Below, piece by piece: positions 23,324-32,104 of a stretch of DNA of 64,000 nt. How positions within the stretch are numbered: position 1 is the stretch's first letter; every line of letters begins with the position of its first letter. The notes below the pieces were generated by a model that saw only the letters and a list, made by a program, of their open reading frames with translations, did not search any database and was not told where the DNA came from. The DNA comes from Daphnia pulex (taxonomy: Eukaryota; Arthropoda; Branchiopoda; Diplostraca; Daphniidae), in the NCBI RefSeq assembly GCF_021134715.1, contig NC_060017.1, positions 8,237,991-8,301,990 on the forward strand, given 5' to 3'. The translations under genes and the position numbers were made by a program.

Positions 23324-25882
23324 TTAAGAGTGAACACGACATACATTGGTTGGATAGAAATAATATTCTTGCTTGTCGCAGTAACCAACGCCCACCGGTT
23401 CCCTATTCAGCAGGAGTAGCTCAATCAAGTGCATTGATTCAGCATTTTTCGTTGCCATGTTGAGAGGGGTGACTCCGTTCTTGTCGGCAACGTTGGGATC
23501 GGCTCCCAGTTGAATTAAATGAGCAACGTTTCTCTTAGGATAGAGTCCCAGTAGTGCGTGATGGAGAGGTGTGTTTCCATCGTTGTCACCTCCGTTGATG
23601 TCGAATTCTCCCGTTTCCAGAATGACGTCGATGAGATCTGTCGTCTTTGCATGAAATGAGGCCACATGAAGTGCATTCATTTTGCTTTCCCCCCATTTCT
23701 CAGCGCTAATCTTTAATCCTTTATTGATTAGCTCACGAATCATTCGTACATTCGAATCTTTTATGACACGATCTAGACCCCGTGCCCTCGCATCCGGTTT
23801 GTTTTCTCTTTCTACGGCGCCTTTCGCTTTCAACAGATTGGCAATTCTTTCGCCGTGCCCGTGTTTGTTGCCCTCTGCGTAATATAGCGCATTTTGTCCC
23901 CAGTCGTTCAAGTAATTGACATCGACGTCTGGATGATTGAGGAGTAACTCGACCATGTGCACGTCTTTGGCGGAAAAGACCGCCATAGTTAGTGGCATCA
24001 ATCCATACTTGTCAGCAACGTTGGGATCGGCTCCCTTTTGTAATAGATGAGCCACTATGATCGTAGGATTTTTCCCCTGCATTGCATATTGGAGAGGTGT
24101 GTTTCCATCGTTGTCAACTCCGTTGATATCGAATTCTCCCGTTTCCAGAACGGCGTCGATGACATCCGTCGTCTTTGCATCAAATGATACCACATGGAGT
24201 AGATTCATTCCGTTTTCCCCAAATGTTTTAGTGCCAATATTGCGTTCACTTTTGATTAGTATACGAATCATTTCTACGTCCATTTCGGGTTTTTTGGATT
24301 CATCAATGCCGACAATGCCTTTGGCCTTCAAACGAGCAACAATTTGATCGCCTAGCCCGTGCATGTTCCTCTTGGCGCTAGCAAGAATTGTTGCTGCATC
24401 GTTTGTGTTTATGTCTTCATTTTTCACATTCTTTAGTAAGACGTCGATGATTTTCATGTTCTTTGCGAAGGTTGCAGCAAAGTGAAGTGGAGTATTCCCA
24501 TCATTGGCTCGACGATTGAGATCTGCGCCCTTTTGAATCAAATGCTCGGCCGTGATTTCATTGGATGCCAAGGCGGCGTAATGAAGTGTAGTCCATCCAC
24601 GTTCATCTTGATCGTTGACGTCGCCCATCCCTTTGACTCTTTGAGCTTCCAGCAGTAGATCAATGATAGGATTACCGTCTCTTTGGTGGGCTGCCAAATG
24701 AAGAGGAGACAGACCATCTTGGTCGAACATGTTGGGATGGGCTCCTTTGTTTATCAAGCGTTTGACTGCAACGACGTTGGAGGCGAGAGCGGCAGCGTGA
24801 AGCGCAGTTTGTCCTTCTCCGTCGACACGGTCAATTTCGATATTGTCATGGGCTAGGAGCCAATCGAAGATCTCCGGGTCCTTTGCGAACGTGGCCGCCA
24901 TTCGAAGGGCGTCCATCCCGTCTTTGTCGCTTCTTGTGGGATCGGCACTATGCGGAGGTTTCAAAAGATGTCCAACCATCTTTGTTTTCGAAAACATAAT
25001 CGCAACATGGAGGGCAGAAGTAATTTCCCTACGGAGGTCATCGATGTCAAACTCGCCACACTTCATCTTCACTTCATCCAGGACTTGATCAACAAGATCT
25101 GCATTTTCTAAATAAATGAAAACATCTAAATACCGCCACACAGTCACATCTGACAGGTAGTTGATTACAGTCAATAATCTGGTTTTTCGTTCATTTTCAA
25201 GGGGAGAGGAGCACTCGAAATCACCCTGGTATTCGTATCCTATTTCAGTCATTTGTTGGCTGAGCAAAGTGACAAAGGTCTGGCAGTAAGAGTCGTCGAA
25301 ATCCGAGTTTTTCCCTATGACTTGATGGGACCAAAGTAACACAAAAAGATCTTGAACGGTACCTTTTCCTTTCAGTCCTTTTTGAATGGGCTCAACATTG
25401 ATTCGCTCGACGCCATACAACTTGTTTTTGACGTCGTCTTTGTTGCCGGATCTCTGCAAGACGAGGCCAGCATCCAGGTGATTCTTTTCCAATGACCACC
25501 AATCGTCTCCCTCTGTTTCACTTGTCGTTTTGAAGACGACAAAAGTGTGAAATGCTACTTTTTTCAAGTCTGCAACTTTGCCCGTCCTGTTGATTTGGTA
25601 GATTTCAAATTCCGTGATTTCCGATTCTTTGTCGAGGTCTTTTAAAACGTCCAGCATTTCAGGTATTTCAGCTCCAGCTTCATCGAGTTGCTCCATAATT
25701 TCTTCGTCGAGTAAAAATTGAAATAGCGCAGAGGCCGGTATATCGTGCTTATCTTGAGGCTTTGTAGCAGCGTCAGGCACGAAGCTTAAATTTTGAACGC
25801 GACCATATAAACCACTACCACTTGCACTACCAACAACAGCCAACCACCAAACGAAATCAAAGAGAACCCGTGAGCACTTCAT
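23324..25882 (-). CDS. Secreted-type ankyrin-repeat protein, 852 residues
   Basis: Single-exon paralogue of the gene at 15480-21413, same strand. Residues 1-22 look like a signal peptide (hydrophobic FDFVWWLAVVGSA). The shared domain spans about 31-215: H112 in AFHTFVVF, WWSLEK at 128-133 and C200 in SYCQTFV, so the three putative active positions are kept in both copies. Ankyrin repeats follow from about 285. Block-ending motifs NALYYAEGNKHGHGERI and a decayed ILASAKRNMHGLGDQI are present. The last residues (EYYFYPTNVCRVHS) do not resemble the paralogue's end, which suggests a truncation or frameshift after LLNREPVGVGYCDKQ. Function is unknown; a secreted ankyrin protein is unusual. Confidence 0.82.
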   Translation of the reverse strand: MKCSRVLFDFVWWLAVVGSASGSGLYGRVQNLSFVPDAATKPQDKHDIPASALFQFLLDEEIMEQLDEAGAEIPEMLDVLKDLDKESEITEFEIYQINRTGKVADLKKVAFHTFVVFKTTSETEGDDWWSLEKNHLDAGLVLQRSGNKDDVKNKLYGVERINVEPIQKGLKGKGTVQDLFVLLWSHQVIGKNSDFDDSYCQTFVTLLSQQMTEIGYEYQGDFECSSPLENERKTRLLTVINYLSDVTVWRYLDVFIYLENADLVDQVLDEVKMKCGEFDIDDLRREITSALHVAIMFSKTKMVGHLLKPPHSADPTRSDKDGMDALRMAATFAKDPEIFDWLLAHDNIEIDRVDGEGQTALHAAALASNVVAVKRLINKGAHPNMFDQDGLSPLHLAAHQRDGNPIIDLLLEAQRVKGMGDVNDQDERGWTTLHYAALASNEITAEHLIQKGADLNRRANDGNTPLHFAATFAKNMKIIDVLLKNVKNEDINTNDAATILASAKRNMHGLGDQIVARLKAKGIVGIDESKKPEMDVEMIRILIKSERNIGTKTFGENGMNLLHVVSFDAKTTDVIDAVLETGEFDINGVDNDGNTPLQYAMQGKNPTIIVAHLLQKGADPNVADKYGLMPLTMAVFSAKDVHMVELLLNHPDVDVNYLNDWGQNALYYAEGNKHGHGERIANLLKAKGAVERENKPDARARGLDRVIKDSNVRMIRELINKGLKISAEKWGESKMNALHVASFHAKTTDLIDVILETGEFDINGGDNDGNTPLHHALLGLYPKRNVAHLIQLGADPNVADKNGVTPLNMATKNAESMHLIELLLLNREPVGVGYCDKQEYYFYPTNVCRVHS

Positions 25883-26395
25883 GCTGATATTTTCATTTGA
25901 TACTCTGAGGATTTCAAAGTGTCAATGAACCTTGCTTTTTCGTTGTTTGACTTTGCTGACACTCTGCAGTACGTTGGAGTTGGTTTCAGCACTTTGACTG
26001 AATGGATGCAAATAGATTTTCTCTTTTTGGTGGCGGAGAAATGATAAGAAATGTGCTGCCCTTATTGCGCCACCTAAGTTATCATTTTTCATATTGTGCC
26101 TGTCGGTTGGTTCCATGATCCCGGCCGTCAGCGACTGTTGGACTTGGCATCTGATTACGAGCTTTTGTTACCATGGGATTAGTCGCCTGAATTAGATTTT
26201 TTTTTGTAAACAATCAAGTCCTTATCACACCATTGCACTGTTTAACTTGATTATTTGTCTTTTATGTTTTAGGTAGGGGTGTGGTTATTAATGAACGTAA
26301 ATAATTTTTCTGAAAATGAATTCCAAGTTGGCCGATTGAATTCAAATTGAAAGTGAATTGCATTAAAATTAAGCAATGGAAAGTGGGATTTTAGT
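25883..26395. other. Duplicated 5' flank of ankyrin gene 2
   Basis: No gene is seen. It is homologous in patches to 21414-21718 (TGCAGTACGTT, TTTCAGCACTTTGA, TTGCACTGTTTAAC). It likely contains the minus-strand promoter and, on the plus strand, the end of a WDFY3 intron (acceptor near 26271). Confidence 0.5.
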
Positions 26396-26795
26396 GTTTG
26401 TATTTGGAATCCCGATATGATCCAGGAAGGTCATTGGCATCACTTGGCCTTTGTCTGGAGACGGGTCGTCTTGAAGGGTTATTCCCAGTTTTCCCTTCAC
26501 ATCAACGGCCAGTTGTTGTGTACACGGGCAAAGCGAGTCGCCAGTCATTTGTTTGGTTCAGTCTGATTTCTCTCATTCATTTAATTTCAGGTGCAGATGC
26601 ATTAGTACATGAACCCGGGCCGAGGAGCCGCCCACTCGACGAGGGCTTCGTCTGTTTTTGGCTATGGCACGGCGGCCCCAGTCGTGGCTCGTCTGGCGTC
26701 AAGGGCCGACTCATCTTGTCGAGGACGCGCTTATTAATCTGCCCTCTACGCGTCCGTCAGTGCAACGGGCAAGCCCAGTACGAAATTTATTTTAT
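26396..26795 (+). pseudogene. WDFY3/blue cheese fragment, second copy
   Basis: One frame reads WNPDMIQEGHWHHLAFVW and then FSLHINGQLL, typical of the concanavalin-like domain near the middle of WDFY3. After an intron-like gap, the next piece reads ASSVFGYGTAAPVVA, then in another frame VWRQGPTHLVEDALIN. The latter is the family's WRQGPCHLxEEVL motif. The reading changes frame and ends without continuation. This is the counterpart of the fragment beginning at 21719 and confirms that WDFY3 DNA was part of the duplicated block. Only a short part of the gene is present. Confidence 0.72.
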
Positions 26796-26998
26796 TTGCT
26801 CTTTAATTATATTTTGTTTGCCCCAATAATCTATCAATCTCCAATCCGGCGGAATTCGCCGGATTGGATAGGGCCCAAGTCATTGCCAAATCCTTCGCAA
26901 GTAATGATGATGTAACGATTTAACTTTTTTATTAGTAAAGCTTACAAATTGATTAGAATGAGTTACGATTTTCGGCCATTGGAAATTTTGTATGTAGG

Positions 26999-27825
26999 TC
27001 TCGTTTTCAGTTCGGTTGGATTTATCAATCCCATGTGCAGACTCTTGGGTGGGCGGGTCTATAAATGATTCAGGTGATTGATCACGACAGCGGGGTCCAA
27101 CTTGGTCCTAATGAAGTGGGCGAAATTTGCGTCCAATCGACTTTCATATGATGACCGAGTACCTCAACAAACCAGAAGTGAGTTTAAGCCGCTATACAGA
27201 CACCCAAAAAATTCGTTTTCTCACTTTTGCCAGATTTGATTTTCTTTTCTTTTTTGGGGTAGATTAGGAAACTGCCAATTTTCTCAGAGACGGATGGGCT
27301 CACACGGGAGATAAAGGCTACTACGACGATGAGGAGCACGTTTTTGTCATCGGCCGATACAAGGAGCTCATCAAATATCGAAACATCAATGTATTCGACT
27401 TGATTTTTTAATCGATTCATCCACAGAATTTGACAATTGTGTTCAACGTCTAATCAAGGTTTTGCCGACTAATGTCGAGAAGCACATGATGACCCATCCG
27501 GCCATCGAGGACGTGGCCGTTGTCGGTTTACCTCACGAGGATGATGGCGAAATGCCGTTGGCGTTCGTCGAGAACAGCAAAGTCACGGCCGAGGAGTTGA
27601 TTTCTTTGACAAACGGTTCGTCCAGGGTGTTGACTCAATTTCAAATTAAAAAACTGGAAATTTGTCTCTTTTTTTTTCTACCACATTTTTTAGAGAAAGT
27701 CATGGAAGAGGAGAAATTGCGTGGTGGTGGGATTAGATTCATCGAAAAAAATCCCACGAAACGATTTGCTGGTTAAAGTTGTGCGACCAGAGCTCGTGCA
27801 GTTATTGAAATTTAAACGTTTTTAG
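26999..27825 (+). pseudogene. C-terminal part of a luciferase/4CL-like acyl-CoA ligase, broken
   Basis: Four exon-like pieces follow the order of the ANL ligase C-terminal half. They are IDHDSGVQLGPNEVGEICV, then MMTEYLNKPE after a one-base frameshift, then RDGWAHTGDKGYYDDEEHVF with RYKELIKYR, then VEKHMMTHPAIEDVAVVGL. A last piece is EKVMEEEKLRGGGIRFIEKN. Another one-base shift separates RFAG from KVVRPELVQLLK, where the catalytic C-domain Lys would be. GT-AG introns are kept. The adenylate-forming core (SSGTTGLPKG) is missing. Such enzymes activate fatty or aromatic acids with ATP and CoA. This copy is non-functional as read. Confidence 0.78.
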
Positions 27826-28115
27826 CACGCCAAGAAATAAAACAACGCTACTTCAAAGAAAGTGTTCTTTATGATATAAGCTTTTTAGGAAATTCCACAA
27901 ACTCTTTTCACCTTCATTTTTTCATCTGCAGAAAATATTCCTAAAAGTGTTCCGTTATACCCAACATTTAGGAATGAGGGTTCGACATGATTGAGATAAC
28001 ATCGCGTTTTGATTAGATAAAGAGTTGCGAAGGAGAAATTTATTTCGTCCTACTTTTGAGGTTCCCACATTGAAATTTCCTATTCAGTTGGTTTCCTTCC
28101 TCCATCGAACCGAAA

Positions 28116-28400
28116 ATGCCAATCGTCGACAGAGAGCTCATCAGGCAGAGGATTCCGTACGACGAATCAACCATCCGCAAATTTCCGCTGGGCATTTTCA
28201 TCGAAAAAGCGATCCAGAAAAACGTATTAGACGAGCAAGGCGATGGCAAATGGCTAGTAAAGATTCGATTTTCTAACGTGTTAGACACTAATAGAACTTG
28301 TGTAAATTGGATTTTTATTATGTTTTAGACGGATGATGTGTCGACAGACAAATCGATCAGATTTCATGTCTTTATTACCTGCAACCTAATAATGTATTTG
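28116..28400 (+). pseudogene. N-terminal exon of a 4CL-like ligase (copy A)
   Basis: It reads MPIVDRELIRQRIPYDESTI, then KFPLGIFIEKAIQKN and DEQGDGKW, the usual beginning of luciferase/4CL ligases. A 60-base intron-like segment follows, then a short decayed exon (GTGTCGACAGACAAATCGAT). The intron and flanks are almost identical to copy B at 35787. It lies downstream of the C-terminal piece at 26999-27825, so the gene order is scrambled or two tandem copies have each lost a part. Confidence 0.65.
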
Positions 28401-28509
28401 AAGTGCACTTTACATGCACATTATTGTGCACAATTTTCACGCAACACACAGAAGCAACCCCAAAAGCGGAATATGTAATTATTTGATGATAATTAATAGG
28501 TAGAAAAAC

Positions 28510-28535
28510 TTTTTTTTTTTTTTTTTTTTTTTTTT
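28510..28535. repeat. Poly-T run of 26
   Basis: Twenty-six T bases lie immediately past the stop codon of the minus-strand protease homologue. On that strand it is a poly-A run in the 3' UTR. Its length may be uncertain. Confidence 0.9.
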
Positions 28536-28536
28536 C

Positions 28537-30273
28537 TTAGATCGATGGAATTGGAGGGGGATTTTTAGCCATAGTTTTCGCGATCCAGCTGGCGTAAGCG
28601 GAGACTCGGGTAAACACGGCCGGAGCTTTGGGATCATTACATTGATTACTCTTGGAAAAGAAGCTGGCGATACCAACTTGAAATCCGCTAACAATAATCG
28701 GGCCACCTTCGTCATCCTGGTTGAAACGAACAAGAAATCAAACAATTAATGCTAAGTAATAAGTGACCCAAATTTAAATCGTTAAAATAGAAATCAAACC
28801 GACCACACAGATGGAGCCGGTTGATCCGGCGGCACACATCATCGTATTAGCGTCGAATAAGTTGCCCCATTTTTGGCCACAGTCTTGGTTAGTGAAAATT
28901 TTGACGTTGATAGCCTTCAGCATTTCGGAGCTATACCCTCCTATAATTTCCATTAAAACACAATCAATGCAAATTTATTTCAGAAACAATACAAAACAAA
29001 ACTACGATTGAAAATGATTAACCGTTAGATGTTAGTCCCCATCCAGCGATTATGGCATTCGAGTTCTCGTAACTATTTCTTATTAGGGCCGGTTTTTTAG
29101 TTGTTTTAGCGGTTGGCTTCGTTGTTCTAGTAGTCGGTTTTGTTGTTGTTTTTGTCGTTGGTTTCGTAGTGGTTTTCGTAGTGGTTTTTGTTGTTGGCTT
29201 AGTGGTTGTCATCGTTGTTGGCTTCGTAGTGGTTTTCGTTGTTGGCTCAGTGGTTGTCATCGTTGTTGGCTTCGTAGTGGTTTTCGTAGTGGTTTTCGTT
29301 GTTGGCTCAGTGGTTGTCATCGTTGTTGGCTCTGTAGTTGTTTTAGTTTGCGTCGTTGTTGTTTCTTCTGCAATTCGGACTGGTGTAACTTTTGTTACGG
29401 GAAACTCTAAAACTATGATGGCGATGTCATTCACCTAATTAATTGTACATTTATGTTTGTTTTTTTCAGGAAAGCACCAGATTTCTCCAACTCTTTCTAA
29501 ATATTGAAAATGGAACGTTGAAATACTTACGTAACCGGTACCGTTGACGGAGTAGTTTTCATGGACGATGATTTTCGAAATGTAATTAGTGACAGAGTTT
29601 GTTCCCGCCTTACCAGCTACAAACAACGTATTCAGAAACACCTTTGAATTTAACATCTCCATCATGTTCCCGCTGGAAGGTCTAACGGTGATGACGGCGG
29701 ACATATGAATTATTAATCAAAGGTGATTGAACAAATTGATTGACAAACTGAAATTTTATTCTTACAGAGAAACGCAGTGGGCCGCTGTCAAGACATAGGA
29801 AGGGGCAATTAAAGTCCCAGCGCAAGCACTTCTTGGGGACAGTACGCTTGCCTGAAAAACGAAATAATAATATAGTCAGAATTTTTACATTGACCAGCAG
29901 AAAAGGTCATCTACTGTATACCATAAATGGATATTGACCAGTTTGAGCGGTGATTCCACCAATGATTCTCAGGTTTGAAGCCTCATTTTCTAATTCGATT
30001 GATTTTTACAAGGTAATTTAATTATTTCGAAACGATTGTATACAATAATTGGAGGTGCAATAATTGAATAGATTTACTATCATACCTCCGGCAGTGTCGA
30101 CGACGGAATTTGAAAAAGCGGATCCAATCAGGAAAAGCAAGGTAGTAGTAGCCTAATGTCATTCAAGTCGACTGTTAACGTCAGCGCAGGAATAGCGGTA
30201 CAATTGCAAAACAAAAACAACAACAAGTCAACAATAACAACACAATAATAATTACCCAAATATGGAGATGCAT
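28537..30273 (-). CDS. Serine protease homologue with Thr-rich insert, eight exons
   Basis: Exons: 30273-30256, 30152-30086, 29989-29922, 29851-29766, 29681-29531, 29434-29023, 28940-28804, 28716-28537; phases agree and give 372 residues. Residues 1-24 form a signal peptide. Zymogen cleavage is expected at R36 before IIGG. H76 sits in VLTAAHC and D133 in NDIAIIVLE, so His57 and Asp102 are kept. The Ser195 region reads CVDDEGGP in place of CxGDSGGP: Ser195 is Glu316 and Gly193 is Asp, so catalysis is not expected. Residues 154-245 are a Thr/Pro/Lys repeat inserted between the Asp strand and AGWGLT. Known arthropod serine protease homologues act as cofactors in clotting and prophenoloxidase cascades; that role here is inference. 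A THAP transposon sits about 170 bases upstream. Confidence 0.85.
29090..29365 (-). repeat. Thr-rich coding repeat inside the protease domain
   Basis: Irregular tandem repeats encode TTKTTTKPTT, TTMTTTEPTT and variants, about 92 residues in all. The composition is that of O-glycosylated mucin-like linkers. The repeat lies wholly within exon 6 and keeps frame. Confidence 0.9.
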
Positions 30274-30700
30274 TTTTTGTTGTTTCTCAAGTGTCGAGAG
30301 GACCTCAAAATGCCAGTGGTCAGGGTAGGCGCTCAACTAATTCCAGTTGCTGAGGTAACCCCTTAATATATTTGAAATCCATCCGTATAGTTGACCAGGG
30401 TTGACATATAAATTGGCTTATGGGTATACGAGTAATACGACCAGAGCAATAGATACCTGGTCGGTTCTCGCTGTGTTGGCTTCCCTATCCCGGTTTTAGG
30501 GTAAACGTATCCCCGATTTTCAGACATTTTAGGGCGGAGCTTGTCAGAAGTTGTGAAGTGGTAAAAATGAGACAGCGCCATCTAGTGATAAGACGTTGAC
30601 TTTCAAATAATACTTTCGGCGGCCATTTTTGTGTAATATGTGAATACGGCGGCCATCATCGGGAATACGTGAATGAAGCCTAACCATAATTTCTGTAAAA

Positions 30701-31663
30701 ATGGTTTGCAGGTGTGCTGTTCCTGGTTGTAAATCAACATATTTCAAAGGAAATCAAAAAGAAAACGAGGTTACCCTGTTTGCAATTCCTAAAACTTCAT
30801 TATCTAAATGGCGAGAACTAATTCCATGTAGTTATTTGACGAGCACCTCACGTATTTGCTCCCGTCATTTTGACGAAAGTGACTTCAAATCAGGGATTTA
30901 AATTTTGAACGTGTTCCATCCTTTCAAACGTAGGAATCGTAATGCTGGAGCAATTCCCAAACATTTTCTGATAAATGGTATTGATATTACATTTCCTGTA
31001 TAATCTGTAAAGCACAGAAACTGAACCATTTTCATTTTAGATACACCTAGTCGACAAGCAATGCAAAATGTTGATGGTTTCAAATGGAGAAATAACATAA
31101 ATGGTATTTTTAAATATGTTTATTTTGTTTAATATCAAATAACGCAATTCTTAAATATGTATTGTAGTGGAAACAAATGCTAGCAATGCATCAGTAAGGA
31201 AACGACCAAAAGTAGACAAAATACCTACTACGTCTAAGAGAAAAAAATTTGACAGTACAGGTATTGATAATAGTTCTCGTTACATTTTATTTTTAAGAGC
31301 AATTGCTTTAAATTTTATCTGATAGCACCCTCCATGGAAATTACCTCTACTATTAAAGAATCAATCAACATTCCCCAGGCTGCTGAAGAAGCAATTTTTG
31401 ATCCACTTCCAGATTCAATCAAGGAAAATGTTGCTGTTGTCATTGAAGATTCGACAGTTACATCACCTTCTATGGAAGCAAGCTCTACTAATTTCAAGTC
31501 TAATTTTGTGACATTTCAGTCACTAGTAACTTCATCAATGGTACCAAAGAATTGGACATGGTATTTTGATCAAATTAAACAAACGATTTTTTGCATTTCG
31601 ATGGATCAACTACCAAATGAAAATTATAATGTGAAAAGTGTACATTTTCAAAACAAGAAGTAG
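30701..31663 (+). pseudogene. Transposon-borne THAP-domain gene with in-frame stop
   Basis: Exons 30701-30977, 31041-31103, 31168-31260 and 31326-31663 join in frame to 257 codons. The N-terminus is a THAP zinc finger: C5 and C10 (CAVPGC), Trp in LSKWREL, C53 and H56 (ICSRHF), and the closing AIPKHF. A TAA at 30899-30901 (codon 67) falls inside the THAP domain. The basic segment VRKRPKVDK and TTSKRKK may be a nuclear localisation signal. The C-terminus (VTFQSLVTSSMVPKNWTWYF) resembles the region following THAP in P-type transposases. The RNase H-like catalytic core is missing. Unless the stop is a sequencing error or is bypassed, only 66 residues are made. Confidence 0.75.
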
Positions 31664-31682
31664 TGTATTATGTCAACGGAAC

Positions 31683-31856
31683 AATAAACAATTTACACAA
31701 CCAAACAATAAAATGTAAGAATGTTTGGACACTTACAAAGAATAAACAATTTACACAACCAAACAATAAAATGTAAGAATGTTTGGACACTTACAAAGAA
31801 TAAACAATTTACACAACCAAACAATAAAATGTAAGAATGTTGGGACACTTAGAAAA
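31683..31856. repeat. Three tandem 58-bp repeats inside the THAP element
   Basis: Three nearly identical units starting AATAAACAATTTACACAACC begin at 31683, 31741 and 31799. They follow the stop codon of the THAP gene and contain AATAAA polyadenylation signals. Subterminal repeats in DNA transposons often bind transposase; that is inference here. Confidence 0.9.
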
Positions 31857-32104
31857 GACCTAGAGGTTTGACAGTTGGATACTTCTACCTTTTTATTTTG
31901 TTCACTTCTTGTAGAAAAGTAAGCTGTGATTGGTCAATGAATTTTTCATAGACCCTTCCTGATTGGCTGGCTTCACGTAGTACCTGACACACTCACTAGA
32001 GGCGCTCATCATTTTTTCCAAATCGGACCACGTTTACCCTGAAACCGGGATAGGGAAGCCAACACGGCCGAGAACCGACCAGGTATCTATTGCTCTGATA
32101 CGAC

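Larger units (their letters stand above)
30442..32097 (+). mobile_element. THAP-carrying DNA transposon (P-like), 1656 bp
   Basis: Terminal inverted repeats of about 66 bases lie at 30442-30507 and 32032-32097; they begin CAGAGCAATAGATACCTGG and differ at a few positions. The flanks repeat ATACGAC at 30435-30441 and 32098-32104, a 7-base target duplication. CA...TG ends and a THAP gene point to the P superfamily, where THAP is the DNA-binding domain of the transposase. The catalytic domain is absent, so it would depend on another copy. The insertion is about 170 bases upstream of the protease homologue start. Confidence 0.85.

Noticed and set aside
15480..25882. Bacterial (for example Wolbachia) origin of the ankyrin genes
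   Set aside because: They are intronless, but the membrane or signal leaders, base composition and duplicated flanks with WDFY3 introns fit resident eukaryotic genes. Nothing else bacterial is nearby.
29169..29438. Plus-strand frame coding a Val/Phe-rich hydrophobic protein
   Set aside because: It is the antisense of the Thr-rich exon of the protease homologue; the minus-strand gene has consistent splice phases.
28537..30273. Active trypsin
   Set aside because: The catalytic Ser and the oxyanion Gly are both replaced, so it is annotated as a non-catalytic homologue.
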